A DNA stretch of 64,000 nucleotides from Planoprotostelium fungivorum (GCA_003024175.1 MDYQ01000015.1:140326-204325); one strand, 5' to 3'. Positions 38,101 through 51,170 are shown, numbered from the stretch's first letter. The notes: generated by a model from the sequence alone, not told the origin. Made by a program: numbers and translations.

Positions 38101-41100
38101 GCTTATTCGTTTCTCAGGAGGAGATGCCGTATGTTCCCTTCATTGGTCAACTGCTGTACAATCGATTGGTTCAGTGAATGGCCTGCGGAGGCTCTCCTGG
38201 CCGTTTCCACACAATTTGTAAGTATATGACGTTCCTTTCCTCACTGAAATCCATTAGTTGGTCAATGTTGAATTGGGCAGTGCAGAGACAAAAGAGAAGA
38301 TCTCAGAGATGTGTGTCAGTGTGCACCAACAGGTGAGAAGATCGACGAGGAAAGATCTGATGAGATCTGATGAATGTCAGGTGACAGAGATGGCTGAGAG
38401 ATACTATGGAGAGGTCAGGAGAAGATTCTACACGACGCCTTCAGGCTATTTGGAGTTGATCAATCTCTTTGTCATCATGCTGGAAAAGAAGAGACACGAG
38501 TTTGATTCCAATCGAGGAAAGTTATCGAAGGGTCTGGAGCAGTTGGGAAAGACGAACGAAGTGGTGACGGAGATGCAAAGTAAACTCTCCAATCTGCAAC
38601 CCGAACTGGAGTACAAAGCCATCGAGAACGAGAAGTTACTGGAGCGCATCAAACAAGAACAGACCACAGCCGATGCCGTGAAGAAGGTGAGGTGAGAGGT
38701 GAAGAGAAGGATGCTGAAGAGATGAGGTGGTCATGCAAGAAGAAGCCGAAGTGAAGAAGCAGACGACAGAGATCGAGGCCTTAGCTGATGAGGCGAAGAG
38801 AGACCTCGATGAAGCCATACCCGCACTGGATGCAGCCGTGAGGGCTCTGAATGCCCTGAACAAGACAGATATCTCCGAAGTCAAGTCCTTCCCCAAACCA
38901 CCCGAACTGGTCTCTTTCGTCATGGAGGCCGTGTGTGTCCTCCTGCAGGCGCCCGACACCAAGTGGCAGACGGCAAAGACCATCTTGTCTGATCCCAAGT
39001 TCTTGACCCGACTGATCAACTACGACAAGGACCACATCCCAGAGAATGTTCTGAAGAGACTGAGGAAGTACACGGAGAACCCGCAGTTCGAGCCAAATGC
39101 GGTGGCCAAACATTCTGCTGCAGCGAAGAGCATCTGCATGTGGGTGAGAGCCATGGAGATGTACTCCAAGATCTTCAAGGCGGTGGAGCCCAAGAGACAG
39201 AGAGTCGAAGAGGCCTCAGCCATGCTAGAAGCCTCACAGAGCAAATTGGCAGAGAAGCAAGAGAGACTCCACGACATCGAAGAGAAGCTGGCAGGCTTGA
39301 AGAGATCGTACGAGAAGTCCATCGCAGACAAGAGCAAGCTCCAAGACACGATCTCCATCACATCCACTAGACTGGAGAGAGCTTCGAAGATTACGGAAGG
39401 TCTGTCAGGAGAGCAAGTGAGATGGGCCCAGACGCTGCAGACCCTCGATTCACAGAAGAACCACATCGTCGGTAACACCTTTATCGCTGCAGCCTGCGTG
39501 GCCTACGCTGGTGTCTTCACCATGAACTACCGACAAGAATTGGAGAAGATGTGGTCCACTCTGTGTCGATCCAACAACATTCCCATCTCCTCAGACTTTT
39601 CTCTCCAGAATGTTCTGTCAGATCCTGTGCAGGTGAGATCGGTGTCATGCATCGGTGATGACCACGTCAGGTGCGAGATTGGCAGGTGTGGGGCTTACCC
39701 TCGGATAACTTGTCAGTGGACAATGCCATCTTGGCTACGAACGGAAGGAGGTGGCCCCTCATGATCGATCCTCAGGGACAAGCCAACCGATGGATCCGCA
39801 ACATGGAGTCCAGGAACTCACTGAAGGTAAGAGGGAGAGAGTGAAGAGGAGACTGAATGAGAGTAGATCTTGAAACCTAGCGAGCCCAATTTCATGAGAA
39901 CACTGGAGGGTGCAATTCGAACGGGCCAGCCCGTATTGATCGAAGAGCTGGGCGAGCTTCTGGATCCCAGTCTTGAGCCCGTTCTAATGCGTCAAACCTT
40001 CAAGCAGGGTGGAAGGTGAGGAGTATAAGAGAAGAAGAGAGGGTGAAGAGAGACAGGCACATGTTGAGATTGGGCGATGTGGATGTGGACTATGATAAGA
40101 ACTTCAGATTGTACATGACCACCAAGTTACCCAACCCACACTTCCTTCCCAACGTGTGCATCCGAACGATGATCATCAACTTCACGGTGACGATGAGAGG
40201 ATTGGAGGATCAATTGCTGGGTGAAGTCGTGGCCAAGGAGAGGCCCGAAGTGGAAGAGAAGCGAAATGGATTAGTTCTGGGCCTGTCTGCCGACAAGAAA
40301 CAATTGAAGGACATTGAAGATAAGATTCTCAAGGTTATCTACCAAGCAGAAGGAAACATTCTGAATGACGAGGTGAGAAGGAGGAGAAGAGGAGAGCTGA
40401 GAGAGACAGGTTCTCATCAACACGCTCAACGAAGCCAAGACAACATCATCGATCATTACTGTGCGTGTGGCCGAAGCAGAGGATACGGAGAAGAAGATCA
40501 ACGCGCTGCGTGAGACCTACCGAAGTGTGGCCGTGAGAGGAAGTATCCTCTACTTCTGCACCGCAGACATGGGCACCATCGATTCCATGTACCAGTATTC
40601 CCTCTCGTACTTCTCATCACTCTACAACTCGGTCATCGATTCCACGGCCAAGTCCACGAATCTAGAGAAGAGGCTCTCTGCATTGACCCTGAACATGACC
40701 CGCACCATCTTCTACTCCGTCTCTCGAGGTCTCTTCGAAGAGCACAAACTCCTCTACGCATTCTCCATCTGCAGTCAGATCCTCAAGTCATCGGGAGATA
40801 TCACTCAGGACGAGTGGAATGCATTCCTGAGAGGACCACAGCAGATGATGACAGAGGAGAAAGAAGAGTCCGACATAGAGGGACCCTCGTGGATGACCTC
40901 TCAGGCATGGGATGCACTGGGTATCTACGAGAAGAACATCGCTGGCTTCGAGGGAATCCGACAACACATACTGGGTCACGCCAAAGAATGGTCTGACATC
41001 TTCAAGAACAGCACGGAACCACACAAGGAGCCCCTTCCCGGTAGATACAATACTTCCCTCTCTTCATTCCGCCACCTCCTGCTCATCAAGGTGATTCCTC

Positions 41101-43255
41101 AGTCCTTATGTCATCTCATTAACTCTCGACAGACACTGAGAGAGGAGAAGATGGTGTTTGCCATGACCGAATTTGTGGACAAGTCCCTCGGAAAAGAATT
41201 TGTGGATCCACCTCCACTGGATCTGGCTGCCGCATTCAGAGGAACGAGCCCCACCATCCCTCTCATCTTCGTCTTGTCTCAGGGTGCCGACCCTACAGGC
41301 TCTCTGCTGAGATTAGCCAAGGAGAGAAATTGGGAGGAGAGACTGCACATTGTGTCTCTGGGTCAAGGTCAGGGACCCCACGCTTCAGCTCTCATCGACA
41401 GGGCCACGAAGACGGGTGATTGGGTCTTGCTGCAGAATTGTCACTTGGCTATCTCCTGGATGCCTGCACTGGAGAAGATCGTTCAACAGCTCGCCGATTC
41501 CGATGTTCATCCCGATTTCCGACTCATCCTCAGTTCGATGCCCAGTCAAAAGTTCCCCGTCTCTATCTTACAGAACGGTGTCAAGGTGAGAAGAGCGTTC
41601 ATGATGCAGTGCTGAGAGAGACAGATCACATCAGAGCCACCGAAGGGACTGAAGGCGAACCTCGCCAGATCCTTTGCTGACTTCACGGAGGCTTGGTACG
41701 AAGAATCAATGTCGAAGTTACCTTGGAAGAAACTCCTCTTCGGTCTGTGCTTCTTCCACGCCATGATCCAGGAGAGAAAGAAGTACGGTGCATTGGGCTG
41801 GAACGTCAAATACGAATTCAACCAATCGGACCTCGAAGTGGCCTCTGAGACCCTTCGAATGTACCTACAAGATGGAAATCCTACACCCTGGGAGGCTCTT
41901 CTACACCTCACGGGAGACATCTTCTACGGTGGTCGTGTGACCGATGAGTGGGACCGAAGATGCCTCAAGGCCATTCTCAACAGGTGATATATAAGACCTC
42001 AACCTTTCTGATGATGGTAGGTTCTATTCACCACAGATTCTAGACGACAGCTACCTCTTCTCCCCCAGTGGAATCTACAAGGCACCCGTGGAAGGAAGTC
42101 TGACGGCAACGAGGAATTACATCGACAAACTGCCCCTGGCTGACTCCCCCGAGATCTTTGGATTGGACGACAACGCCAACATCACATACCAAATCAACGA
42201 GAGTCAGAAGGTCATGGGACAGCTGCTATCCACTCAACCGAGGTTGGTCAACATGACAGGAAAGACGAGCGATCAGGAATTGGTGGCCCAACTGGCTAAA
42301 AAGATCATAGAAGGACTTCCCTCTCCACTGAATCTATCGAGGGAAGACATGCACGAGTCTCTGCTGGTACAAAACAGTAACGGAGCATTGAGCAGCTACA
42401 CCACTGTCCTCCTTCAAGAGTCTGCTCGGTTCAATCGTCTCCTCTCCATCATTCGAGAGTCGATGATACAGCTGGGACAGGCCGTACAGGGTCTGTTGGT
42501 CATGTCGGCTTCTCTTGAGAAGGTAGACTCCATGCAGCTTGTGTAAATCGATTGATATCTCACACTTGCAGGTGTTCTCTTCCCTTCTTGATAATCAAGT
42601 GCCAGACGTGTGGCAGAAGGAGGCGTATGCATCAAGACATGTGCTCAGTGACTGGATTGTTGATCTCACACGAAGAGTTTCCTTCTTCCGCAATTGGATG
42701 TCTAATGGTCAGCCTGCTGCCTTCTGGCTACCTGGCTTCTTCTACCCTCAAAGTTTCTTATCGGCCGTACTACAATCCCACGCGAGAAAGCACAACTTAC
42801 CGATCGATTCTCTCAATTTTGATTACGAGGTGAGCACGATAATATTGCGATTTTCCTTTGTCTCACGCTCGCAGGTTGTCGACTGTCCTGTTGGGGAGTT
42901 GACTCCACCCGAAGATGGAACGTACATCTGGGGTCTGTTCTTAGAGGGAGCACAATGGAAGGACGGTCAATTATCCGAGGCAGGGCCTGGAGACATGTAC
43001 TCACAAATGCCCCCACTTCACTTGATTCCCAAACAAAACCACACTCATCCTTCCACCGGTCATTACCTGTGCCCCATTTACCGAACACCCGAGAGAGCGG
43101 GTGCTCTGCTGACCACGGGACATTCTACAAACTACATCACAGCCGCCACCTTAAAGACAGATGTAGACCCTGACTATTGGATTCTCAAGGGCACAGCCCT
43201 CCTCTGTCAGATCCCTGGTCTTGATCTTCCCCGACAGAAGACGAACAAGAAATAA
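29197..43255 (+). CDS. Axonemal dynein heavy chain, single-headed inner-arm type
   Basis: Motor subunit of a ciliary inner arm: it walks on doublet microtubules by ATP hydrolysis. It spans 14 kb with some 35 short introns. The N-terminal tail carries the inner-arm block [14 protein letters not shown] with [16 protein letters not shown] and [15 protein letters not shown]. The linker is near 32100-33500 ([17 protein letters not shown]). AAA1 has [18 protein letters not shown] near 34351-34440, with a phase-1 intron inside the P-loop, and Walker [17 protein letters not shown]2 [10 protein letters not shown] is at 35374-35408, AAA3 GGTGVGKTS at 36487-36512 and AAA4 [11 protein letters not shown] at 37578-37610. 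The stalk coiled coils lie at 38400-39420 around [19 protein letters not shown]5-6 and the C-terminal domain end [12 protein letters not shown]. The DNAH1/3/6/7/12 clade fits best. The start is uncertain (29197, 29278 or 29353). AATAAA at 43251-43256 overlaps the stop. Confidence 0.94.
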
Positions 43256-43256
43256 A
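43251..43256 (+). terminator. AATAAA overlapping the dynein heavy chain stop codon
   Basis: The terminal codons AAG AAA TAA plus the next A make AATAAA across the stop. The convergent NFX1-type gene ends 155 bp downstream. Confidence 0.5.
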
Positions 43257-43409
43257 TGGTTCATCTTGTGGCCATTTCATTACATCCCCCACATCATCAT
43301 CTAGTCGATGAAGATGTTCCAGCCGATCTCATGGGATTGTATAATGAGGGAGTCAAAGAGGCACCGTTACTACAATCTTCTTCTCATGTATTCACTCTAT
43401 TCAGAAGAT

Positions 43410-46400
43410 CTAATTCACAGCGTCATCCTCCCAGGAGAGGTGAGGAGAAGAAGGGATTCCCACATCCAGGGCCCTCATCTGTTCAGAGATCCCTCCGTCC
43501 ATCATCTGCTCCCTCAGCTGCTCTGCCTCCCCCACTGCATCTCTCTCCACCCCCTCGCTCCACACTCTCTCCTTGTCCCTCTTCGTCTGCTCTTCCTCTC
43601 CACTCTTGGCGATGGTCGAGTAGATCTTCTTGCTCCTCTCCTCTCCGAACGGATCGATGCTCTTGGGAGTGACCGTGCGAGAAGAGTAAGGGTCACTGAT
43701 GAGGTCCGCTGTGTTGTCCACAGGCTCTTGGTCCTTGAGATCGCACACTGTGAATTGTCCACCCTTCAGTATGCTGTGAGCTGCTCTCCTCGTTGCCTGA
43801 GGTGGTGAGATACAGCTTCAGAGGATCTGGGAAGGAGTTCTCACCTGTGAGCGGAAGAAACAGACGACGGTGGATTCATCGATCCATTGCATGTGCATGG
43901 ATGCGTCTACGTCTTTACGAATGAAAGAGAGGAAAGTCTTCTTGTTGACGTTCGAAGGGATCTCTCCTACCTACACACGTGTCACTCACATGCATCACAT
44001 CCATTCTACCAAGAGGATGGAAGACGTAATAGAACAGAGAGAACGGAGGTGAAATCACCTCGAGAGGAAACGAAGGAGCCGTATTGACCAAACTCATCGA
44101 ACCGAGCTTAAACTTTGCAGAATCGACGAGAGAGGACAGGGGATGATCTGGAAATCCTGTGTCTCTTCCCCTGGTGATGACCACCCTACGGTCTGGCTCC
44201 TCGCAGATGGATTCAGACAAGAGTCCGTAGAAGGGCGCTAATTCGTGGACAATCTTCCTCTGCACACGATCCATGGCTGCGAATTCGTATCTGTTCATGT
44301 CAGTCACGCTATCTGCTGCCGTTCTCTCATGGTGAGAGGGATGAAATGTTTCGGTTCCTCACCTGAGAGCACGAGATTTGATAAACTCCTCGAACATCTT
44401 CTCTACCTTGTTGACGAAGGAAGGGAAGACGCGGGCAAAATTCTGCAGGTCGTCTGGGTATCTCTTGACGCTCTTCTGAGTGATTCCCAGGGCATCTGCC
44501 AACCGCTTGTTCTGCATCTGCTTCTCGCAGATCTCATCGCACATCAGCTCTCTGATCTTTCCTGCAGTACTCCATCAGTTTCACGTAGAACACAATCGAC
44601 CCACCCTTCTCTGCCGTATCTTCTTCACCTCCTCTCATGCATTCCGTCTTAACTGTCTTCCTCTTGCAGGGACAGGTCAGTGCGATCATGACCTTGCATG
44701 GAACCTATCGCAGTTGATATCTGAGAGAATTCAACGAGCCATTCACCTTTGGACAAGGTTGGTGAGGGTGACACTTGACTGCACAGAGGTGCGCGCACAG
44801 CTCGCGAGGGATGCCACAGACGCCTCCACAGGAGACGTGATCGTTCCCGGCATTCTGAGCCATTCCCAGTATGCATGGACCCGAATGACACGTTCTCTTG
44901 CACACGTGGATGCCGCAAGAGAGAGGTTTACCACACTGTCTACCACAGAGAACCTTCATCAAGTCACGACTTGGTACACCAATCGATCTTATCTCACCTC
45001 GTTGATGTGGCAGGGAATGTGATTCCTGACATCGTGACCACCCACACACATCTTGCTGCATAGAACAGTGCAGGGTGGACATTCTGTCTCTCTAGGGTGG
45101 CACTTGTGCATGTTTGCGTGACCACAAGGTCTCGGCCTGACGCAGATATGCTCGCATTCGGGAAGCTTCTGGTTGCAAAGTATGGGTGGCTCGACTCGAG
45201 TGTGACCGCATTCGCAGATGTAAGGCTCGTGCGAGGTCACGTGACAAGGAGGGCAGGGACCAGCGTGACACAGCATGTCGCAGCTGTGGCGGCCGCATTT
45301 GAGCTTCCGATTGCACATGAGAGGGCAGATGTGGTTGCCTTCTACATCAATTCCCTGGGGGTCCGCCTTGGGTGAAGAAGAGCAGCAGATCACTCCACAC
45401 TTGTGGCGTCCACAGTTTCGTTGGCTCTTGCAGTGCTTTCCACACAGGATGATATCTCTGTCCGACTGTCCCCCATTAACGAACGATCTTCATCACGTTC
45501 GATTACACACCTCCGAGCAGAGTTTCTTCTGGGTGGTGCTGTGACATCTACAGGGAGCAGAGATGACAGCCTGACAGGGAGGACAAGCACCGTGGTGGCA
45601 GTTCTGGGTGCACCTGTGACGTCCACAAGATAAGAGCATGTCACATCGGTTGGCGCAGACGGGTATGGGATCGAGACAACTCTTCCTCGGCTGTTGAAGG
45701 ATGAACTCGAGCGGTATCTTTCCGCAGGGGCAGTTCTTCACCACCTACCCTCTTCAATCAATGCCTTCCTTTTCTCTTCTTTCTCACCTTGGGTGACGTT
45801 TCGCAGGGATCGCAGGGACCAGCGTGGCATACGTCCTTGCACCTGTGATTGCCACACTCCAACAGTGAATCACAAGGTCTTCCACACGAGTAGTGAGCGG
45901 TTCTTCCTCCTCTATGAGAGACGACACCCGAGCCACAATCTCTCGTCTTCTCTTCCTTACCGCAGTAGCACTCTTGTTTCTGTGGTACGGTGCAGGGCTG
46001 ACAGGGGCCACTGTGACAGACTTCTTTACATCGGTGTAGTCCACAGCTCAGTACCTATCCATAGTGAGCCTCCTGAAAGTACGTATGGTACTCACGGCAT
46101 TACAGATTCCTCCGCACGATTTTCCCGTCTCCTTGTCTCCACATCTGGTTCTGTATTCCAGCTTACCACAGAAGCATTTCTTCTTGGGCGACAGTGCCAT
46201 ACACGGTGGACAAGCACCGGGATGACACAATTCGACACAGCCGTGGGGGCAGTCTGTGTCCTTCCTCTTCCTGCCGCAGCGATCACCGCAGGAGTGAGGG
46301 ATAACGTCGGGTCGATAGGCAGGATCTCTCGTCTGTGTCGTCTGAGTCGATCGTTGCGGTGATGTGATGGTCTTTACCTTCGTGCAGTAGCACGTGTATT

Positions 46401-47163
46401 GGATCCTCTCGACGTGAACGTACTGACAATTGGGGCAACGGAAAGCCATCTGTTTTCCGTGGCCGTTGGATTCCTTGTCTGAATTTGAAGTGGCCCACTT
46501 CTTCATGCAGAAGACGTGGAATAATCGGTAGCATTGACCGCAATGCCACACTGCCATCTGCTTCTTGATGACATCGCAGCATATCATGCACTCGTACTCC
46601 TGCGATATGATCTGTTGGACGACCTGAAGACATCAGAGGGAGAAGATGAATTTCATCTTCACCTCTTGGGTGTCCTCAGAGAAGGCACTAAAGTCGAAAT
46701 GGGTTGCAACCTGCCTCTCCCTCTGCTGAGGTTTCTTATCGGCTGATACTCCCTCTTCATCTTTCGACCACTTGTTCTGTTGCTCTTTGACCATCTTGGC
46801 CAAATGGCCCTCCACGATCGGTTGACGATGTTCTGTGGCCTCTTCTTTTCCTTTCTCTCCTTTGGGCTGTCTTCGGCGTGGTGGTCCACGCTCTTCTTGT
46901 CCATTGGTATTCCTCAATTCGTTATTGGGATTTGGGTTTCTGGCTCCTATGGAGGTGTGAGACAATGAAGAGTCACGTGTTCATATCGTACCTCTGCCGC
47001 GTCCTCTACGAGAACCTGTCTGGGCATTGGGTGCATTCTGAACTTGTTCCTGAGCTTGTTCGTTTGTTCCTTCGTTGTGGTTTCGTTGTCTCCCTCTTCT
47101 CCCTCGACCAAATCCTGAAGGGGGGATGACTTCGCTTTGCGTTGAAGCGTGTGGTTCCATCAT
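43410..47163 (-). CDS. NFX1: NFX1-type protein: RING, NF-X1 zinc-finger array and R3H domain
   Basis: Member of the NFX1/shuttle craft/yeast Fap1 family (nuclear RNA- or DNA-binding regulators with E3-like RING). The N-terminal part is Gly/Arg-rich (GFGRGRRGRQRN). A RING-like domain follows (CMICCDVIKKQ, HCGQCYRLFHVFCMKKW, RCPNC). Then come about eight NF-X1 fingers of the form CG-x-HxCxxxCHxGPCxxC, for example CGLHRCKEVCHSGPCQPC and CGRHSCDMLCHAGPCPPC. The C-terminal part has TCPCKRK, the LADALGI linker, and an R3H-like region (FAAMDRVQRKIVHELAPFYG ... PDRRVVITRG). Roughly nine introns of 37-100 nt. I place the start at 47163 because gtgagattgg...ctggcag just upstream looks like a 5'-UTR intron; ATG 47298 or 47199 would be used if it is not spliced. 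Confidence 0.92.
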
Positions 47164-47892
47164 TATGCTGCCAGCCAGGTTAGTGGTCTTTCGCATCATA
47201 CCAATCTCACCCAGCAATAGGACGCCGTACCTGTTGAAATAATATATAAGGTAGGTTTCTTGTCCTTGCTTGTCGAGCGTTCTTGTTTTCTTAGTCAATT
47301 GGTTGTTGAATCAGTCAATGTGTTTGTGTTGTTGTCCTCTCAACTTTCGGCGAACGAGAGAAAAATGGTCCATCACGTGATCTTAGAATATTCCAACTTT
47401 CTTTTTCCGGAATTCTCCCTTCTTCGCCATCATTCCTCAGAGTTGGATCTGTGTTAGAATATCCCTGTGTAACTTACCTGTGCGTTAAGAGAGACGGAAA
47501 GAGTGAGAGATAGGCCATCTAGAATAAATCGAGGGAGTGTGGGTATTTAATCTTTTTCAAATGTGGCGGGAAGAATTTTTTCAACACACATCAGAGGAAC
47601 TTGACGATGGAAGAGAGGTCATTTGATATCATCGTGTTTGATCTAATCTGAATCGTAGGAAATCCAAAAATCTCAACACATCAGAAGAAGATCTGACATC
47701 AACAATAAATTCCACAGTAGTTCTGAAAAAGAAGAAGACAAGAGGTGAGAGCGGTTAAGAAGTGGATCTCAATGTGGATAGATGTCGTCGTTCAACCCAG
47801 ATATTTGTCATCCATCCCATCTTCGACGAGTAAAACCCCAGGTAACAACACATTGAAGGTGGGATGCTCATCATCGAGAAACAGCGTTGATC
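47164..47892. promoter_or_regulatory. Divergent upstream region of NFX1-type and augmin-like genes
   Basis: About 730 bp between two outward-facing starts. It probably holds the 5' UTR (with intron) and promoter of the NFX1-type gene and the promoter of the augmin-like gene. The middle, about 47500-47720, is A-rich with a duplicated phrase (acacatcaga... around 47586 and 47678). I see no coding region and no RNA gene. Confidence 0.4.
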
Positions 47893-48990
47893 ATGACAGA
47901 CTACCATCAAACCTACCGTGAAGAGCTCGAGCGGCAACACAGATCAGAGAGCCACACTGATGAACACGTTGGGATACAATCGACCGAACGTCCCCAAATC
48001 AGGCTCGACAACAGTGAGATCGCGAAGGTATCATCACGATATTGAAGTGAGAAGGAAACACATGACACCACCATGTTCGCAAAGAGAGTCGCACCACCGA
48101 AGAGCTCTGTTATCAGCAGTACAAGCTCGAGACAGTCCTTGGCTCCTCGGCTCACAGTTACGACGAAACTCTCAACGACCACGACACAAAGCAGACCCTC
48201 GTCCGCTGTGACCTCCCAGCCTCGGCCTTCAGTAGCACCTTCACTCACTTCACAGTCTCTCACCGATATCAACAAGCACCTCGATGCCGAACAGACTGCT
48301 TCTCTTCGATGGAGACTGATGAGAGCCAGATTGGAGAGCTCATTTTGGGAGAGGGAGAACCAGTTTCTGGTGAATTCGAGAGACAACGCAGAGTCTGAAA
48401 GGTGACAGAAAGCGTACGAATACAAGAGACACCAACTACGAAAGATGAAGGAGGAGGTATTCCACATGCGAATCGAGAAGACGACGAGTGAGCTGAAGAG
48501 CCGAATCAACGAATCCATACAAGCACACGAGGTGAAGAGAGATTGTCGTCTCGTCTGATGGAGAGCAGGGATTGTCTCCCAATGTGTCCGCTCAATTTGC
48601 CAACGCGTTCAAGACGATGGCGATATCCCTCATGGCCGCTGAGAACTATCTTCCCATTCACAACGTGCGATTCGATGAGCACAAGGTGGACCGGATGACT
48701 ACAGGTGAGAGTCAAAGTCACACATTCCACCATTCACTCATCCTCTTCAGAGGCCATTCCACAGATCGATCGACTCTTACAAGAGCTACCCATGGCGAAT
48801 GATGTGAGATGACATCTGAGTTCCATTCTGATGGAGACAGTTGATGGTGATGTCGAACATGATGCAGCAGCTGGCGGAAGTGGGTGTGGAGGGTGTGACG
48901 TTATTGGACAAGACGAAGGAATTGCTCGGCCAATTGAGTCAGATCGAGTATCGAACGATGACCAGGCTGTTGGAAGCCGATCAATTGTAG
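47893..48990 (+). CDS. HAUS8: Probable augmin/HAUS subunit 8 (QWRF-like) microtubule-binding protein
   Basis: 293 residues in six exons: 47893-48027, 48085-48369, 48409-48531, 48569-48704, 48751-48803 and 48841-48990. A basic, Ser/Thr/Pro-rich N-terminus (about 120 residues, typical of microtubule-binding tails) precedes LRWRLMRARLESSFWER. I align this with the plant QWRF motif (LQWRFxNARAE), followed by the coiled coil YKRHQLRKMKEEVFHM. A conserved-looking helical end (VTLLDKTKELLGQLSQIEYR) closes it. Augmin recruits gamma-tubulin complexes to existing microtubules for branching. An apparent in-frame TGA near 48403 disappears when the 39-nt intron 48370-48408 is removed. The family call is an inference from a short motif and overall plan. 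Confidence 0.66.
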
Positions 48991-49316
48991 CTTTGTATAA
49001 AGAGATTCGTGATGAGTGATTGAAGAGATTCAGAATGTTCTCTGTGGAGAGTCCTCTGCTTGTCATTCAACTTGCCGCGGAGGAAAACTGGCCTCGTTCT
49101 TTTTTAGCTCGTCCGGAGGAAAAAGATACCCTTCAAGAAGCAGGCAGAAGACTACGGGCAGCTCTTTTCTTCCTCTGTCAGCCGACCTTTTCAGGTCCTT
49201 GCACCTTCTAATCGGTCTTAGTGATTAGCAGATCACATCTCCCATCGAAGTGAACGCCTTTATTGGCACACCTTCCTGATATTCATAAGCGTATCCCACC
49301 ACCAGACGTGGACGAG
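48991..49316. other. Intergenic, weak open frames only
   Basis: About 326 bp between the augmin-like stop and the DHHC start. A frame beginning ATG 49020 (MKRFRMFSVESPLL, 63 codons) overlaps this gap, but I recognise nothing in it and it has no intron pattern. It could be a 5' exon of the next gene or chance. Confidence 0.4.
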
Positions 49317-50804
49317 ATGAGGCATAACGGGCTCAGCCTCCCATTCCACGAGTTACAAATCATAGCTTGGTTACTCAAATTAGGATTTGTGGGAATCTTC
49401 TTTGGTTGGTACGTTCAAGGCATGTCACGTGGGGAGGACATTGGTATGGGAGTGGTGATGGCCATAGTCTTCTGCACTTCGTTTGTGACAGGCATCACCA
49501 CTATGGTGATCGACCCGAGCGATTCCAACATCAATCCTGTGGGGTAGTTCAGCTTTTCGTCATCACCGATGAATAACGTCACCATACTTTTCTTTGGGGG
49601 TCACTATTCTGATTCAATCGCAGGGGAGAGATCCAGACAGTATCGAACTTCCACAAGGGCAGAGAGTGATCGACGAAAACTTGTTCTGTTATTTATGTCA
49701 AGCTCAAGTGTGAGATCAAAGAATTTTGCATCGAAGACTAAGTTAGAGAAGAGGGGAAAGAAGCAAGCATTGTCGTGCGTGCAATAAGTGCGTTTCGACC
49801 TTTGATCATCACTGCAAATGGTTGAACAATTGTGTGGGCGACAAGAATTACAGGTGAGAACCTGATCGCGAATTCAATTCAATCTCTGCAGAATATTTCT
49901 ATTGTACGTTGCGAGTACATTCCTCAGTTCTCTCATTCATGGCGCGTGCGGATTATCTCTCCTGATTCGGATTGCTGTGGATCGATCTAAGATAATAGAC
50001 AATCGTGAGTTTATTATTAAAATTAGTAATATGAATAATACCATTTATAACGACAACAGTTCATTTTCACGAATACTATTTAAACATATGGGTATTTCTA
50101 GCTATAAACGTGCTTTTCGTACTGCTGTCTATTCCAGCGGATTATCTATTGGGTCAATTGTTTTTCTTCCATGTTCAATTGAGTGAGTCATTCGGACACG
50201 GACTTTATTCACGCGTTTCTAGTTCAACGGAAGATGACCACATATGAGTTCATACTGGAACTCCGCGCAGAACAGGAGGAGAAGGAGAGATTAGAAGAAG
50301 CCAACAGGCATGCAGAGCAGATTTCTCTCCGCCTGAAGGTGAGCATTTCACACTAATCGATATTTAACACCAACAGGCGAGAGAGGAAGCAGAAAGAACG
50401 AACATTCCAAAGGTGAATATCGAACAGATACCAACACCATCTCCTCAATGGATGGACAACATGCCTGCATCTGTCAGAAGTTCAGCGAGTGTAGATATCA
50501 TTCCTTCAGGCACACCCCGCACGCTAAAACCTGCTGATGCTGTTCCGCCTTCCTCTCGAGTGAGCTGTGATGTACAATTCATGTTCATTCGTATCAGGAA
50601 AGGAAGACACCCAGACCAACCACAGATGAACGTCCTTCTACTCCAAGAATCAATAATATGAATCTAACAGTGAATACGACACACCCTTCTCCTCGATTGC
50701 TACTTCCACCCATCTCACCTGGTAGACAAGATTCTGGTGTACCACCACTACCAGCCATTTCTCCTCCGCAGACGTCCAATGGTGATCAATTGATTCATGA
50801 ATAA
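49317..50804 (+). CDS. DHHC-type protein S-palmitoyltransferase
   Basis: Membrane enzyme that attaches palmitate to cysteines of target proteins, usually at Golgi, ER or plasma membrane. The first exon ([20 protein letters not shown] ... [20 protein letters not shown]) carries two membrane segments, followed by DPSDSNINP. The Cys-rich domain reads CYLCQA ... [18 protein letters not shown] then [15 protein letters not shown], with the catalytic DHHC intact (about 49800-49850). Two further membrane segments follow, joined by an intron of 55 nt after IIDN ([20 protein letters not shown]). Then comes the TTxE motif (MTTYEFI). The tail is a Glu/Arg-rich helix and a long Pro/Ser/Thr-rich region ending NGDQLIHE. 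The 42-nt intron just before the Cys-rich core was chosen by frame. The in-frame region upstream of 49317 has no ATG. Confidence 0.93.
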
Positions 50805-51170
50805 GCTGACTGTGCGAAAGGGAATGTGGCCCCACCAGAGCCATCAGAAAGCCCAAGAAGACCTCGGAATCAGCCCACATAAGAGCTTCCGAGACATTGT
50901 ATCACACCTGCGTTCAGTGCGAATCACTGCATTGTACTCCATGCCGTATTGAAAGGGTTGTCATTACTGGTGCATGGGCATTTCATTATAAAGAATCAAG
51001 TGGTTCTCCTCCGAAACCTAGATGTTCAATCGTAATATCATTCGGAGACATACAGTGAGATCGTTCATCTTTGCCTCACATGCAGCGAAAGGCCAGTCTA
51101 TAAATGTGCTTGTGTGTTTGTAGATGAGCGACAAATTTAGTGCGATAGATTCACATCATCAACCGTCGAG
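50805..51170. other. Intergenic, no supported gene
   Basis: About 366 bp. One plus-strand frame (about 50870-51055) contains HTCVQCESLHCTPC, a Cys-pair pattern, but has no ATG and no splice context linking it to either neighbour. A 43-codon ATG frame at about 50822 (MWPHQSHQKAQEDL) overlaps it. Neither is called. The KAP3 promoter must lie here. Confidence 0.4.

Noticed and set aside
43256-43808. Plus-strand frames of 138 and 166 codons after the dynein gene
   Set aside because: They overlap the R3H-side exon of the NFX1-type gene on the minus strand and are low-complexity Pro/Ser/His translations.
48403-48405. Selenocysteine or stop-readthrough at the TGA in the augmin-like gene
   Set aside because: A normal 39-nt intron (48370-48408) removes it and keeps frame.
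50870-51055. Small zinc-finger-like frame (HTCVQCESLHCTPC)
   Set aside because: No start codon and no splice link to the DHHC or KAP3 genes; the Cys spacing may be chance.
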